Assembly (NCBI RefSeq): GCF_033439725.1
Contig: NW_026944388.1
Location: 3,720,001-3,784,000 of the forward strand
Origin: Neurospora tetraspora
Lineage: Eukaryota > Ascomycota > Sordariomycetes > Sordariales > Sordariaceae
Direction of reading: 5' to 3'
DNA length: 64,000 nt
The notes beneath the pieces are model-generated. The model was not told the origin of the DNA, did no database searches, and saw only the letters and a program-made list of their open reading frames with translations. This document shows, piece by piece, positions 37,501 to 49,100 of this stretch (position 1 is the first letter of the stretch; every line of letters starts with the position of its first letter). The translations under genes were made by a program, and so were the position numbers.

Positions 37501-38446
37501 GAGTATGCCAAGAACATTCGTGATCTTGGTATCCTGCCTGAGGAGGCCTTTGGCAAGTACGAGAAGATGAAGTCTGAGCAGGCAAGTCATCCCTTTTGAC
37601 CCTATTTCTAAATCAACATACTAACCAGCAAAACAGATCGAGACAAGACTCCGCAAGGTCAACGAGGCCCTCAAGAAGTACAAGCACATCAACAAGAAGG
37701 CGTTCGACCAATACAACAACTTCACCACACAGCGCGAGCAGCTCCTGAAGCGCAGGAAGGAGCTCGACACGTCGCAGAAGTCGATCGAGGAACTCATCCA
37801 GCATCTCGATCACGCCAAGGATGAAGCCATCGAGCGAACGTTCAAGCAAGTCTCCCGAGAGTTCTCCACCATCTTCGAGAAGCTCGTGCCCGCCGGCCAC
37901 GGCCGTCTGGTCATCCAGCGCAAGGCTGCCGGCAGCAAGAACCGCAACGCAGAGGACTCGGACGAAGACGGCGCTGCCGCCAGCAAGGGAGTCGAGTCCT
38001 ACAGCGGTGTGGGTATCAGCGTCAGCTTCAACTCCAAGGTCATGGATGAGCAGCAAAAGATTCAGCAGCTCAGTGGTGGACAGAAGAGTGCGTCCCCACT
38101 TCTTCCCCTTTTCCCCATTCTCACACCCACTAATATTGTGTCAACAGGTCTCTGCGCCCTCTGCCTAATCTTCGCCCTCCAAGCCGCCGAGTCCTCGCCC
38201 TTCGTCATCTTCGACGAGGTCGACGCCAACCTGGACGCGCAGTACCGCACCGCCGTCGCCGCGCTGCTGGACTCCATCTCCAAGACCCAGAAGACCCAGT
38301 TCATCTGCACCACTTTCCGGCCCGAAATCGTCATGGTGGCGGATAAGTGCTATGGCGTTACGTTCCATAATAAGACGAGTACGATTGATTGTGTGCCGAC
38401 CGAGGAGGCGTTGAATTTTGTTGAGGGGCAGGTTAGTGGGAAGTAA
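34577..38446 (+). CDS. smc3: Cohesin subunit SMC3
   Basis: Four exons, 34577-34614, 34755-37581, 37637-38087 and 38148-38446, encode 1204 aa, the usual SMC3 length. The N-terminus MHIKQIIIQGFKSYKEQTV leads to Walker A (GRNGSGKS, 32-39) and the Q-loop region. A coiled coil runs from about 170 to 500, the hinge from about 512 to 670 with GAYGTLAEL and the glycine-rich TKRGAMTGGY-type turn, and the second coiled coil to about 1050. The ABC signature LSGGQKS starts at about 1100 and Walker B VIFDEVDANLD at about 1125. SMC3 pairs with SMC1 and the kleisin to form the ring that holds sister chromatids together. The second intron (37582-37636) uses a GC donor (GCAAGT) with a normal AG acceptor. The third (38088-38147) is 60 nt without a stop and interrupts the signature motif; removal restores GGQKSLCALCLIFALQ. 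The name sudA is used for the Aspergillus orthologue. Confidence 0.97.
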
Positions 38447-39031
38447 GGAAGGGGAGAGGAGGTGGTGGGAGGTGGGAGGTGAAGTTGTGGGAGGCGAGGG
38501 TCGGTGTGAGGCGGATAGAGGATGGATGAAGAATGTGGAGATGATGGTAGTATGGTTGTATATGGTATTCTTTTACAAGTATGGTGTTCGAGTTTTCGCA
38601 AGTATGGAGTCGATGCGTATCTGCGTCGTTGAGAAGGGTGGTTCGATTGTTCGTGTCACTGTTGCTGTTCGCTCTCGCTTCGAGTGTGTCTTCCAAGTTC
38701 ATCCAGGTTCGATTAGGCAAGGAGCGAAAAGTCTTTGAAGGCCATCAAATGTGCATGTAGTTTAATATCATTGTTTAATAAGCAAAACAACGCCTGCCGG
38801 TGATGGTAATGAATCCCGTAATACCGAGTTGTGGAACTTCGAAAGTGATTTAAGTGTTGTTGCATACGCAAACCTCTTAAAGCCGCTCGAGCAACCCTCT
38901 GCGAGCACCGAAAGAAAACCATCAGAGTACCTACCCATCGCTTCGCAGAAAAAAAAGTCAAAGGAAGCATCAACAAGTCGAAAGTCAAGTCAGCATATTG
39001 GGTTGAGGGCCAAAAAAGTCAAAAGATTGGT
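38447..39031. other. 3' flank of smc3
   Basis: Non-coding, G-rich just after the smc3 stop. An A6 run at 39012-39017 is a T6 run on the minus strand and probably the Pol III terminator of the tRNA-Asp gene. Confidence 0.55.
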
Positions 39032-39124
39032 CTCTCCCGCCGGGAATTGAACCCGGGTCTCGAGCGAATCGAACTGATGTTCAAGCTTGACAAGCTCACA
39101 TACTGACCACTATACTACGGAAGA
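39032..39124 (-). tRNA. tRNA-Asp(GTC) with a 21 nt intron
   Basis: On the minus strand a full cloverleaf can be folded. The acceptor stem TCTTCCG pairs with CGGGAGA (one G-T pair), with discriminator G at 39032. The D-arm contains AGTGGTC. The anticodon stem TGAGC pairs with GCTCG around the loop TTGTCA-C, and the T-arm is CCGGG-TTCAATT-CCCGG. Anticodon GTC lies at 39089-39091. A 21 nt intron at 39067-39087 sits one base 3' of the anticodon, the canonical place for nuclear tRNA introns. Confidence 0.95.
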
Positions 39125-42100
39125 TGTACAACTGTTACTCAGCTGTCGTAGTTGATTGTTGGAAGCGAACCCGGATTACAGTGTTATATATGCATTGAAA
39201 CATCTAGGGTGGGAATGGCTTCGGGTTTTATGGCAATGGTGATTTGATGTTTATCTGCATGCTTTCGAAACCGCTACACCTCCGATCTATTTAATTATTA
39301 TCGTCAAAACTCTATAATTACGGAGCGGTTGGTGGGTGCTGGGCAGTTCGGCCGGTAGGGGGTTTTTTCCTTTTCTCCCCATCTATATTTTGAATACGGT
39401 CAAAGGAACCTTGGTTTTGATGCTGCAGACCTTCGACAATAACAACTCTTGCAGCACTTTGACGGTTTGAAACTGGATATCGGATATCACCGATCGCAAT
39501 TCGTAAACTGACCAGTGTTCAGGACGACCTCCTCAAGGGTCTTTACACAGAAAATGATATCAACCGATCGAACCACAGAGTTTCCTTCTCCACCATCACC
39601 AGAAGCCGAGTTGCGCGACAACCGGAGTATGTACCAGACCGCAATAAGCTGCCTGGCCCAGGCATAACTGATATTCGGTGCGGACTCCGAGTTGATGGCT
39701 TTTCTCGGAGTAACACTAGGTAACAACACACGATGACGAGCTTGGTCTCTCGGGCCTGCAAGTGCCGCCGACATGTCTTGTCCAAAACCCTGACAGGGCG
39801 CTCTGTCCCTCCCCCTTCTTTGCACGAAACAGACCCACCCTCCTCCCTCCCCAATGGCGGTCTGGTCTTTTCAAGAAGACACTGTGAGCGGACCGGTGCA
39901 CTTCTTTCTACTGAAGCATCTTGACTCTCGACAGACAGGGCAGGCGCTTTTATTCCCGTATCTGTCCGTGACATTTACCCGTCCGCTCTAGGTACGGACC
40001 AGTTTGTAAAGAAGCTCTCTGCCCTGTGAGTAACGTTGCAAACCGCGTATCTGGCCTCTGGGCTTCGAAGACGGTCCATTTGGTCTGGTTCGTTTTGCCC
40101 GCCTGTCCTGTTCAGGCCTCGGAGTCCTTTGTCCAGACTCTACTGTCGACCAGCCATGTCATGCCGGAGAAGGACGAGCCGCAGAATGAAATGATATTGA
40201 GGTGAGAGCGAGGACCGAACAGCCACGGTCTTTGGGTGTTCGCCCTGTGTCAATCGGTGAGTGGTTAGTGGTATATAAGATAATCAAGCACCCGTCCCGT
40301 TAGCAACGTTTCTGTTCCTTTCTGTTCTCCGTTCCCGGTTGATGGTTAGAGCACCGTACATTGCTTCCCGTCTCGTATAACTCTCTGGTGGCCGACGATC
40401 GCTGAGGCAAACGATGGATGACCACTAGAGTCTCTGGTTCGGTTGAATTTCGTTAAAACCTATATGCCTAGCAAACCAGTCGAGTGAAGCATAGCATAAA
40501 GTTGATATGGGATTCTCCGCGAAGTTGCATGCGTCGTCGTTTGGTCGCAACCGAAGACCGATTCTGGGAAAACGCAACACGGGCTGCAGCGCACGTACTT
40601 ACTACCGCGGCATATTGGGTCTCGAGTGTGTGCGTTGAGTGTTGTCTGTCTCCGTATGGTGGCTGTTTGGTTGCCTCGTCCATACCCTACCTTCCCAAGA
40701 ACCCGGGGTAAGGACCTTTCACTCTCGACTCTTGGGTGGTATATTGCGCGCCGCATATTAAAGCTTTAAAGGATATGCAAGCAACCCTGCTCCTTCCGTC
40801 CATGTCCTCCTTCGTGACCTCTGAGTCTCTTGGGGGTCTGCCTGTGTGATGGCGAAATGTTCCGCTTGAGAGCAAGATACTCTATGCGGTGATATGACCT
40901 GGTCTGATGTTACCATGGCCTCTGCCCATAACGACCTGCCAGCCAAGCCAAGAAACCGTTCGGCAGAGACCACACTGGATAGAAAAGGGGTGTGATCATC
41001 GAGAAAGTCTGGAGCCGAGTGAGTTTACCCGGGTTTTCTAGACAACCTTTGGACAACGTCACCTCTCGTCTATCGGCCGGGCAAGCTTTCCCTTTCTCTC
41101 GCTTGCTACCTTACCTACCTGTCTCAAGATACTTTGCCTACCCGGATGGACCCTACCCCGGATCTGCTACACTGAAACCCTCTGTGGTATGTGGAAGGGA
41201 TGCATTGTAGGAGGAAGGTAACGTGCCCATCCGTCGGCGGTCGTTGCTGAAAAAAATTGATGCGGGAATCAAGTGTTTTATGTGATGTGATGATGGTTGA
41301 GTAGAGCAGTCATGTGGTTTCGTGTGTTGATCCCTCCCGGCTCATCCAGTCGGTCTGTAGACGTGAGACGGAGCTACTGAGTCCGGATCGGCGAACTGAG
41401 GATATTGAGAGGTCACCATAAGATTGTCGAGTCGATAAAGTAAAGTAAAGATGCGGCTGTCATTTCCAATACGTAACTTCGAGACAGATCATCAGAGATT
41501 GTGTATGTGCTCATTGTACCTAGTCTTGAAAGGGTGCGTGACCTCACGAGCGTAGCTTCCCGTTTGCTTTTTCGTTGTTGTACAAGCCTCGGAAACTATT
41601 AGCCGCGACATCATTTTTCTTTTGTGATGTGTTGGTTTCTTAAACGCATCACCGCTTCTTGGCAGGATCTTGGGAGCTTGGTCCTTGACTATTGCGTCTC
41701 ACAAGCGAGCCAACAGCATTAGATTTTTGGCGAGAAAAGGGACCGGGGCGGCAGTCTAGAAGGAGCTGCTGCTTGCTTTTTCCTCGCGATTTTCTCACAA
41801 AAGAAAGGCTCTCCAGTTACCACTGGGTCCGATTCATGTAACATATTCTTCAGTGCTGCAATCGAGTTAGGCGAGTGAGACATGCTTCGAAATGTTTTCG
41901 AGGAAAAAGAAAGGAAACGCAATGCAGACAGGAAACGAGTTGCAAAAGCATTACAACCTCCGCCATAACCCATCTCTGGACCTCAAGGCGGTCGTCTTCA
42001 TAGTGGAAGGACAAAGCCATGGCCCTTTGGTAATTACCGAAGCATCCGCGCAAAAAAAAACTTCCGAGATGAGGATTGCTGGTAGATTTCAGGCGAGTGA

Positions 42101-45015
42101 TGATAATGGGGGCCAAGTAATCAACCTGGGACAATATCAGTCGGAACTCGGGGGGTTGCTGCTCGGCTTCCTTCCTTCTGAAGGCCGACACGAGACGCGG
42201 AAGGTGGCTGGAGCTGTCCCCTCCACCGGATACGTATAGCCTGGATTTTGATGTAGCTTATCCGGATTCATGGGTCGTAAATGTCTTGTCTGTTCTTTGA
42301 CCCTCAACACCTCAGGGTCTCAATCTAAGACAAGAGCCCCGCGAGCTCCGAACGTTTGAGGACTAGTCTAGGTTGTAATCCCGAAAGTCCGGTTCATGAA
42401 ATGTAATCGATGTCTTGCCTTTATAGCGTCCTAGTCAAATAGTAACGCTCGCTTGTTCACGGTTGGCAAGACCAACGGCTTCCTGGCGCGTGGGACCCCA
42501 GAATTTTACGAGCAGCTTGCCTTCCTGGGACTGGAATCTCTCGTCAATCGGACAGCGGACTGGGCCTGTTTTCTTGGTGAATCTAGCAAGCGATGGGTTG
42601 TTTCGACGTTAGCAGATGTTTAAAGGTGTGTTAAAAAGATGAAAAACTTTGGACACTGCTGTGAATGTTTGAGAGAGCCTCCAGTGCTTTCACTTGCCTC
42701 CCTCGGGCTAGCAATTTGAGGACCTCTTACGGAGCAGTATGCAACTAGGGTGACATGGTCTTGGAACCACACTTGAGTGCTACCCCATACTGTCCTACTA
42801 GTGCGAGCCCTGGAACCTTGGCAGTGAAGAACCTTAATTTTCACACAAGAAATATGTAGCTGGCTTGTTCTCTCCCAGATTGTTATCTTGCCGGCGACCA
42901 GAGACGGGACGATCAAGCTCACACTTGTCGTCTGCCGAAGACCACATAATCTGGGGAGTGGTTGCGTAGGTAGTAGTGCAAGATGTGCCGCGACTGATGG
43001 GATTTCTTCCGGTAACTGGGCTCTCCTTCATTCCGTAGTGCCGTCTTTCATTTACAATCTCGGCGCCGAGTTGCAACCCAGAAAACGGAGTCTGTGGTTC
43101 GCCAAATAAGCTCTCTGGAGTCAATGCTACTTCAGCGTAGATCAGTCATAGATGGGCGTGATGGGGCACCCCTTATCCCCTTGTCTCCGCCGAGTCCTGC
43201 ACATTAAGGGTTGGATATCCGACATTTACTCGCATAAAGATGGCTCTTTGCGGCATAGGGCTGTCTCAGAATGTGGGTAGCTGAGCAAAGTTCTTTCATC
43301 TCGCCGCCACCTACCTCCTCTTGAACTTGTCAAGATAGTTCAACATAGTCCTCATGTCCTGGGGTAATTTGTGGGATAAATTACTCCTTTTCGTCCTGGA
43401 TCCAGGATAGAAGCCAACAGACGACTGGGGTTTGATGTGTATGCCACGGAAGGGCATATTCGTGTTACACAGGGTAACGTCTGTAAAGAAGCGACTTTGA
43501 ATTAGCCATATTGGAGCGGCAATCTATATCGCCAAGGTGTGTGAACAATAAATGCCACAATTTGGGTTGTCTTTTGGCCGGTGAGCATGGCATTTACTGT
43601 TCAGACAGCCTGATCGCCAAATGACCCCCTGTTATAACCCCCCGACTTTCCGGGTCCTGTCGCGGGGCGTGGATGAGAAACCGAGAATCAGGGTCGTATC
43701 TGAAGCGAACCATGTGTCAACAGCACCCCTGTGCACATCGCCGCCAGTGATTTGTGTTGGCGCTGACAGGCGTTTTGGAGGTGCATACTGCGCCGTAATG
43801 ACAAACCCCGAAGAGCCCGCGGACCATACCATGATGTTTCGGACGCAGTTGGATTGAGGCAGCAGATATTGAGGTCCCCGCTGGCCGAGGCAGCCGGCGG
43901 ATCGGCACCTCAGAACCTGCTATTCGTCTCAGTAAGAGTCGGATGATGTGCTGCAGCTCTATTTCGTGAGGAGAAGGAGACAGAAGATGGTAGTTGCAGA
44001 TGGGTACCCGTGTGGTTGGATCGTGGGGTGACGACGCCGACCGGGACTAGGAGAGCAACAAGGCAACCAAGGCGACAGATAGGCTAGAGGAGGTATCCAT
44101 TGTCGTCGGAACTGACCCACTACAGCCACTCGCGCGCATGTTGGCTAGAAGCACCGGTACCCAGGACTAGTAGCCTCGTTTTCTAGCCTTGCTGCCTTGC
44201 GAGACCAGGGCCTCGGAAAAGCAGCGAGGACCTCTTCACCGAGTGCTCCAGTCCATTGCGTGGCCACCGCGGATTGGCAAGGATATAGTCGACGGGGCAG
44301 GGAATTCATTCACATGTTGTCGACGTGACGGGTGTCGGGAGAATGTGGCTTGAATAGTCTGGAAAAGAAGAGGGTGTTGAACCCCAGCATCATCTACTGC
44401 ATTGTTGCATACGGGTAGAGGTTTAGGTAGGGACCAGCAGTCTGGAAATCCCACGCACCTGGGCTGGACCTCTGCTTATCCGCTTTGGTGTGCCTTGCCG
44501 GGTGTCTCTGACCGGGTTCGATTCTGGGTGTTTTCCTGCCGTTGTCCACCCCCCATGCCCCCCTTCCCTTGACTGAAACTTGGGTGTCAACACGACGAGA
44601 CCGGCGAGGAGAAACCGGCTCATGAGTGGTTGAATGTTGCCCATGGCGGCATCATGAATATCAGTATCGTCCATTGATGTATGTAATCGGATTCCAGATG
44701 CCGAGGAACATGAAGTGTACGTATCGGTGTCCATTCGGGTATTGGTTGCCTGAGCAATATCCCGGGTGGTATGCTGTTGCATTGGATTGGGTTGGATCGT
44801 GAAGAATCGAGTGGATGGTTGAGGTTCCAGGTTGGGAAAGAGGAAATGGAAACAAAAAGGCGGGGGTCGGACACTGGACGGAACAAAGCCCGAGGCTGCA
44901 GTGCAGTGAGATGGAAAGAGAGGGGGTCAATTCTCTGGTTTGGTAGCAAACTGCAGCCCATCACATCAGCGACAACCTTAACAAAAGCGGGTCCCGGGGG
45001 ATCTTTCCTTTCCCT
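39125..45015. other. 5.9 kb without a supported gene, left flank of the RIP island
   Basis: Base composition is ordinary, unlike the island to its right. Open frames of up to about 150 codons occur on both strands and often overlap each other (for example 41850-42191 minus and 41892-42239 plus), with no recognisable domain. A promoter-like TATATAAG occurs near 40272, but no coding sequence follows. No tRNA or 5S rRNA gene was recognised. It may hold non-coding transcripts or a gene with many short exons that I cannot see. Confidence 0.45.
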
Positions 45016-45069
45016 ATCGGTGCTAGGGGTCGATTCGAAATTTTTAAAATTAGAAATTTCAGAAATTTC
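45016..45069. repeat. Left end of the hAT-like element: target duplication, TIR, subterminal motif
   Basis: Target duplication copy 45016-45023, TIR 45024-45034, subterminal AAATTTCAGAAATTTC 45054-45069. A further GAAATTTC follows at 45072-45079. GAAATTTC is palindromic and repeated, as expected of transposase-binding subterminal repeats. Confidence 0.75.
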
Positions 45070-45230
45070 AAGAAATTTCATGAAAAAATAGCTTTCTTTT
45101 CCATTTTTTCATGCACGTGACTGAAATATCGTTTTTTTTACTACTTTTTTGGCTACAATCGTGAAAATCATATGTAAAATCAATTTATCCAACAATAAAT
45201 GCCAACTCTAGTATTTATGTTAATTACTAC

Positions 45231-45257
45231 ATTTCTAGCATTTCTAGCATTTCTAGT
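45231..45257. repeat. Three tandem copies of ATTTCTAGC inside the left hAT-like arm
   Basis: Copies at 45231-45239, 45240-45248 and 45249-45257 (the last ends in T). They lie about 200 bp inside the left end of the outer element. Confidence 0.8.
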
Positions 45258-45744
45258 ACACAAAGTACAAATCCGTATATTAAATAACTATTTCCCTCAT
45301 TTAAATAACCTCTTCTCTTACTTTCTAACCTCTCCCTCCTCCCTCCTATTATCTTAATCGCCCTCTTATATATAATCATACAACTACTCTTCAATTTATA
45401 ATAATAATTCGTCCTTTTCTAATATAGTAAAGCTGGTAAAAAATTAAATAAAAGTTTCTAAACTTCTTCCCGTTTATATAAATAAACGTAACTATATCTA
45501 TCTTATTAACAGTAAAGCAATTACACTTTCAATTCTCTAAGAAATTCATAGTAAAAAAGGCCCGTTCATATAGTATACTATTAATTAGCGTACTAAATAC
45601 CCTTACAGCAAAGAGAACAATAATAAAGCCGCCATTTAACAATATACTCCACTATTCTTTAGGGTTAAAATTACAATAGGTCTAAATATCATAATCTAGC
45701 GCGTATTTACCCTCACGAATCCTAAAAGATAAAAAGTCACCTAA

Positions 45745-46144
45745 TGCTACGAACTAGGGAGAGCTGGGCTCGTAGTCACCATTCTACCTACTAATAAAGT
45801 CGTCAATTGACGGATTATTTTGGGAGAGAAGAATCCAGTAGTGACGGATTTGTTAAAGGGATTAATACGTGGCGGAAATCGTCACAATAAACGTAACAGA
45901 TTCTACTTAAGAAACCACGGTCAATTATAACCTAGAACTTAGGTCAATAAATAGTTTTACTAAGTAAGTACTTCTAGTTATAGATAATAATTAATTAAAT
46001 AAAAGAGGAATTCGTTTCAATAGAAACGAATCCGTTACTAACTATCTAATACTACTTAGAGCTATATCGGGGCTAAAATATGCCAAATCCGGCATACCCT
46101 AGTCCTAGTATACTTTAACCTAACCGACTAATTATTATATAATA
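45745..46144 (-). repeat. LTR of the nested retroelement (left copy, 3' LTR if read on minus)
   Basis: About 400 bp. It aligns along its full length with 56965-57365, sharing for example AGGGAGAGCTGGG near one end and GAGCTATATCGGGGCTAA near the other. Differences between copies are largely of the C/T and G/A kind expected from RIP. Confidence 0.88.
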
Positions 46145-49100
46145 TCTCACGAGAGTACGAAAAATAATTATAATAACGGCTAATTAATCCTATCTAATTA
46201 TTTATATATACGTTATTAACGTTTTCAGCTTTTACCGGAAACAAAATATAAATTACACTCCCTTATATATAGATATTTTACTATATTTATGCGAATTACC
46301 TCCTTTCCCTCTTAGAATTCGTCTTTTAATACTTAATTACATTCTATTTACGAATATTAAAACTAAAACTATTATTATAAGAAGGAAAACCCAACCGACC
46401 TAATTAATATTAATTAATTATTTAAAAAAAGGCAATAAACTACTATAACGAAAGCTAAGCTAGTTTATATCTCCTTTAATTATAAAACGTAAAATAAAGG
46501 TAGCTGGAAATTCTTATTTAAATAGATGTTATAGAACGTTTTTAATAAATTATTTAAGCGTTTTATTCCTATAATTAGAATAATTAGTACCGGTTCCGCT
46601 ACCTTTATTTAAATTAAATAAGCTTTATCCTCCCCTATTACATCGGAGAGTAATAAAGGGATTCTTTACGCCAGTATTACCCTAACGGCGCTTTTTATAA
46701 TTCTATTATTACGTAGAAGGGAAATTATAATTTAAATTTATAATATCGCTATCGTCGTTAGAATTTAGGCCTATAGCCTCAACTATACGGGTAAATCTTT
46801 ATCCTCCGCAAATATTAGGAAGTAATATTATTTACTAAAAGTTAAATAAAATAATCGGTAACGTTGGTAAAAGACAGCAAAAATTCGAAGCGAACTTCGC
46901 GTATAAAATCAATTACTAAAGTAATATTATAGCGAGCAAATTTAAACCCTAATTCATTTATAGCTAAAGCGAGGTCGCGAATATATTCCTCTAATTTTTT
47001 AATATAATTTTCGCTAACTAAACCTTTAAAGTAATATAAGCGCGTATTAATATATTCGAAGAATCTGGTTCATTAATTGAGAATTTTCTTTTCTATATTA
47101 TTTATTTTATAATAAATCCGGTCTTTCTATATATATTCTTAATACTCCTATAGCTTTTTAATAGATCCGTCGAACTTAATAAAGTTAATTTCAACTAAAT
47201 AGAAACGATAAAGGCGGTATAATACTCTAATAAATTATTCGGGCATCACATTAAAAATATTCATTATTTAATAAGCTAAAATTTACTTATAAAAAGGTAG
47301 GAAATTCTCCTAACTGCTATTTTTACCTTCGAAATTGCGTAAACAAATATATTTAGCACTAACGATTTTTAATTATTTAATTATTAGTAATTTAGAATAA
47401 TTAATTTTATCACTATAATAAATAACTTTTATATAATCTACCTAAATATAGAACGTTATAAATTTTTATTCTACTTCCCTTAATATTTTTTAAATAACCC
47501 CGCCGTATTTACGCACTAAGTAATTAAATTCGGCATTAAATCACTTGCCGGCAATATATTATATAATTATATTACTTCCCTTAAAATTAATTAAACGTAT
47601 TTTAATAAAGTGTTTTACATCCTCCTCTTCGGGGACGTTTAAATCCTCTTTAACTACGCAATTAGATTCTTTGAATAGGAATTCGTACTAAATAACATCG
47701 TTATTATAAATTTTAATTATATTCTGAATAGCGTCCTAACTATTATTAATAAAGGTAGGTTAAATATTATATATAATAATAATACTATCGAAGAGAGGAG
47801 CGAAGGCGGAATAATAAACGAATCTATTATATTTTCCCTTAAAGGCTACTATTTTTATAACCTTACGTAAATAACGAAACGAATTATAGAGAATCGCTAA
47901 TAGCCGACGAGCATTAAAGGACGGATCTAATTATATAATATTAATATTATATTTATTTAAAGAAGTTTACGGATTATAAAAAGCCCAAATCTTTTAGCCG
48001 TCGTTATACTAAACCTACCAATTGTAAACGATACATTTTAAATTAAATATAGTATTATATTTAAATTTATATATATTAACTAGGGTAAAATTGGCATTAC
48101 AAAATATAATAGCGGATAAAAGGTTAACCGTGATATTAATACTTATTATTAGGGTAAATAGGATAGGATTCACCTTTATAGTACCGTTATTTTTCTTTAA
48201 AATAAAACCGAAGGCCGTCTCTAAATCTAGAATCTAGTAGCGGTTGATAAATAAATAGCAGACTATCCAAAATACTTTATCTAATTTTTAATTACGAATT
48301 AGGAAGACTAGTTTATAAAATTTTATAACTTTAATAAACTCTTATTATTAAATTTAATAACCGTACGGATATTCGATCTAAACTTACGCTTACCAACAGA
48401 TTAGGTGGTAAAAACATTTAGCTTACTTTTTATAAAGTATTGTAAATATTAGAACGAAATTGACGATTTATTTAGATATTTAAACGACGATTTTATTACT
48501 AAAAATGCCAAAAATATATTCATCCGCCGTATTTTAAGTACGGGTAATATAATTAAGGACGATATAATTATCTTCGTTACGTACGGCATTTAATAGTTTC
48601 CTATAGGCAACATCTAATAATTCCTTATTTTATTACTTAAAATCGGTGATAAAATATTTATTAATATTATCGGTAGAATCTAAAGAATTAGTAGTAGCGA
48701 CCCGACGGCCGCAATTACTACGTTAATTAATTAATAAATTTACTATATTACTAATTTACGTTAAAGAGAGTTAAATAAGGAAAAAATGAGTTTTAAATAC
48801 GGTAGAATATAAAAATATATATATTATAAAAGACTAAAGGTAAAAAACAAATAGCAAAGATTAATTTAATTTAGTAGATAATAGGTATAAAATTAATGAT
48901 TTATAGCGAAAAATGCGGAGAATTAACGAATATATTTCATTAAAAAAGAAAAAGGCGATTAAAAGAAAATTAAAGGGCTACGGCTCCTGGGGTTTTAAAA
49001 AGAAAATACTAACGTCGTACGAAAAAGTAAGTAGCGAACGGTGTAGTAAAAGTCGTAATAATAGTTGCGGGTAGAAAAAAGGTAAGGAATAAGGAAGAAT

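Noticed and set aside
41850-42239. Overlapping plus and minus frames of about 113-115 codons
   Set aside because: Open on both strands over the same interval, with no recognisable family.
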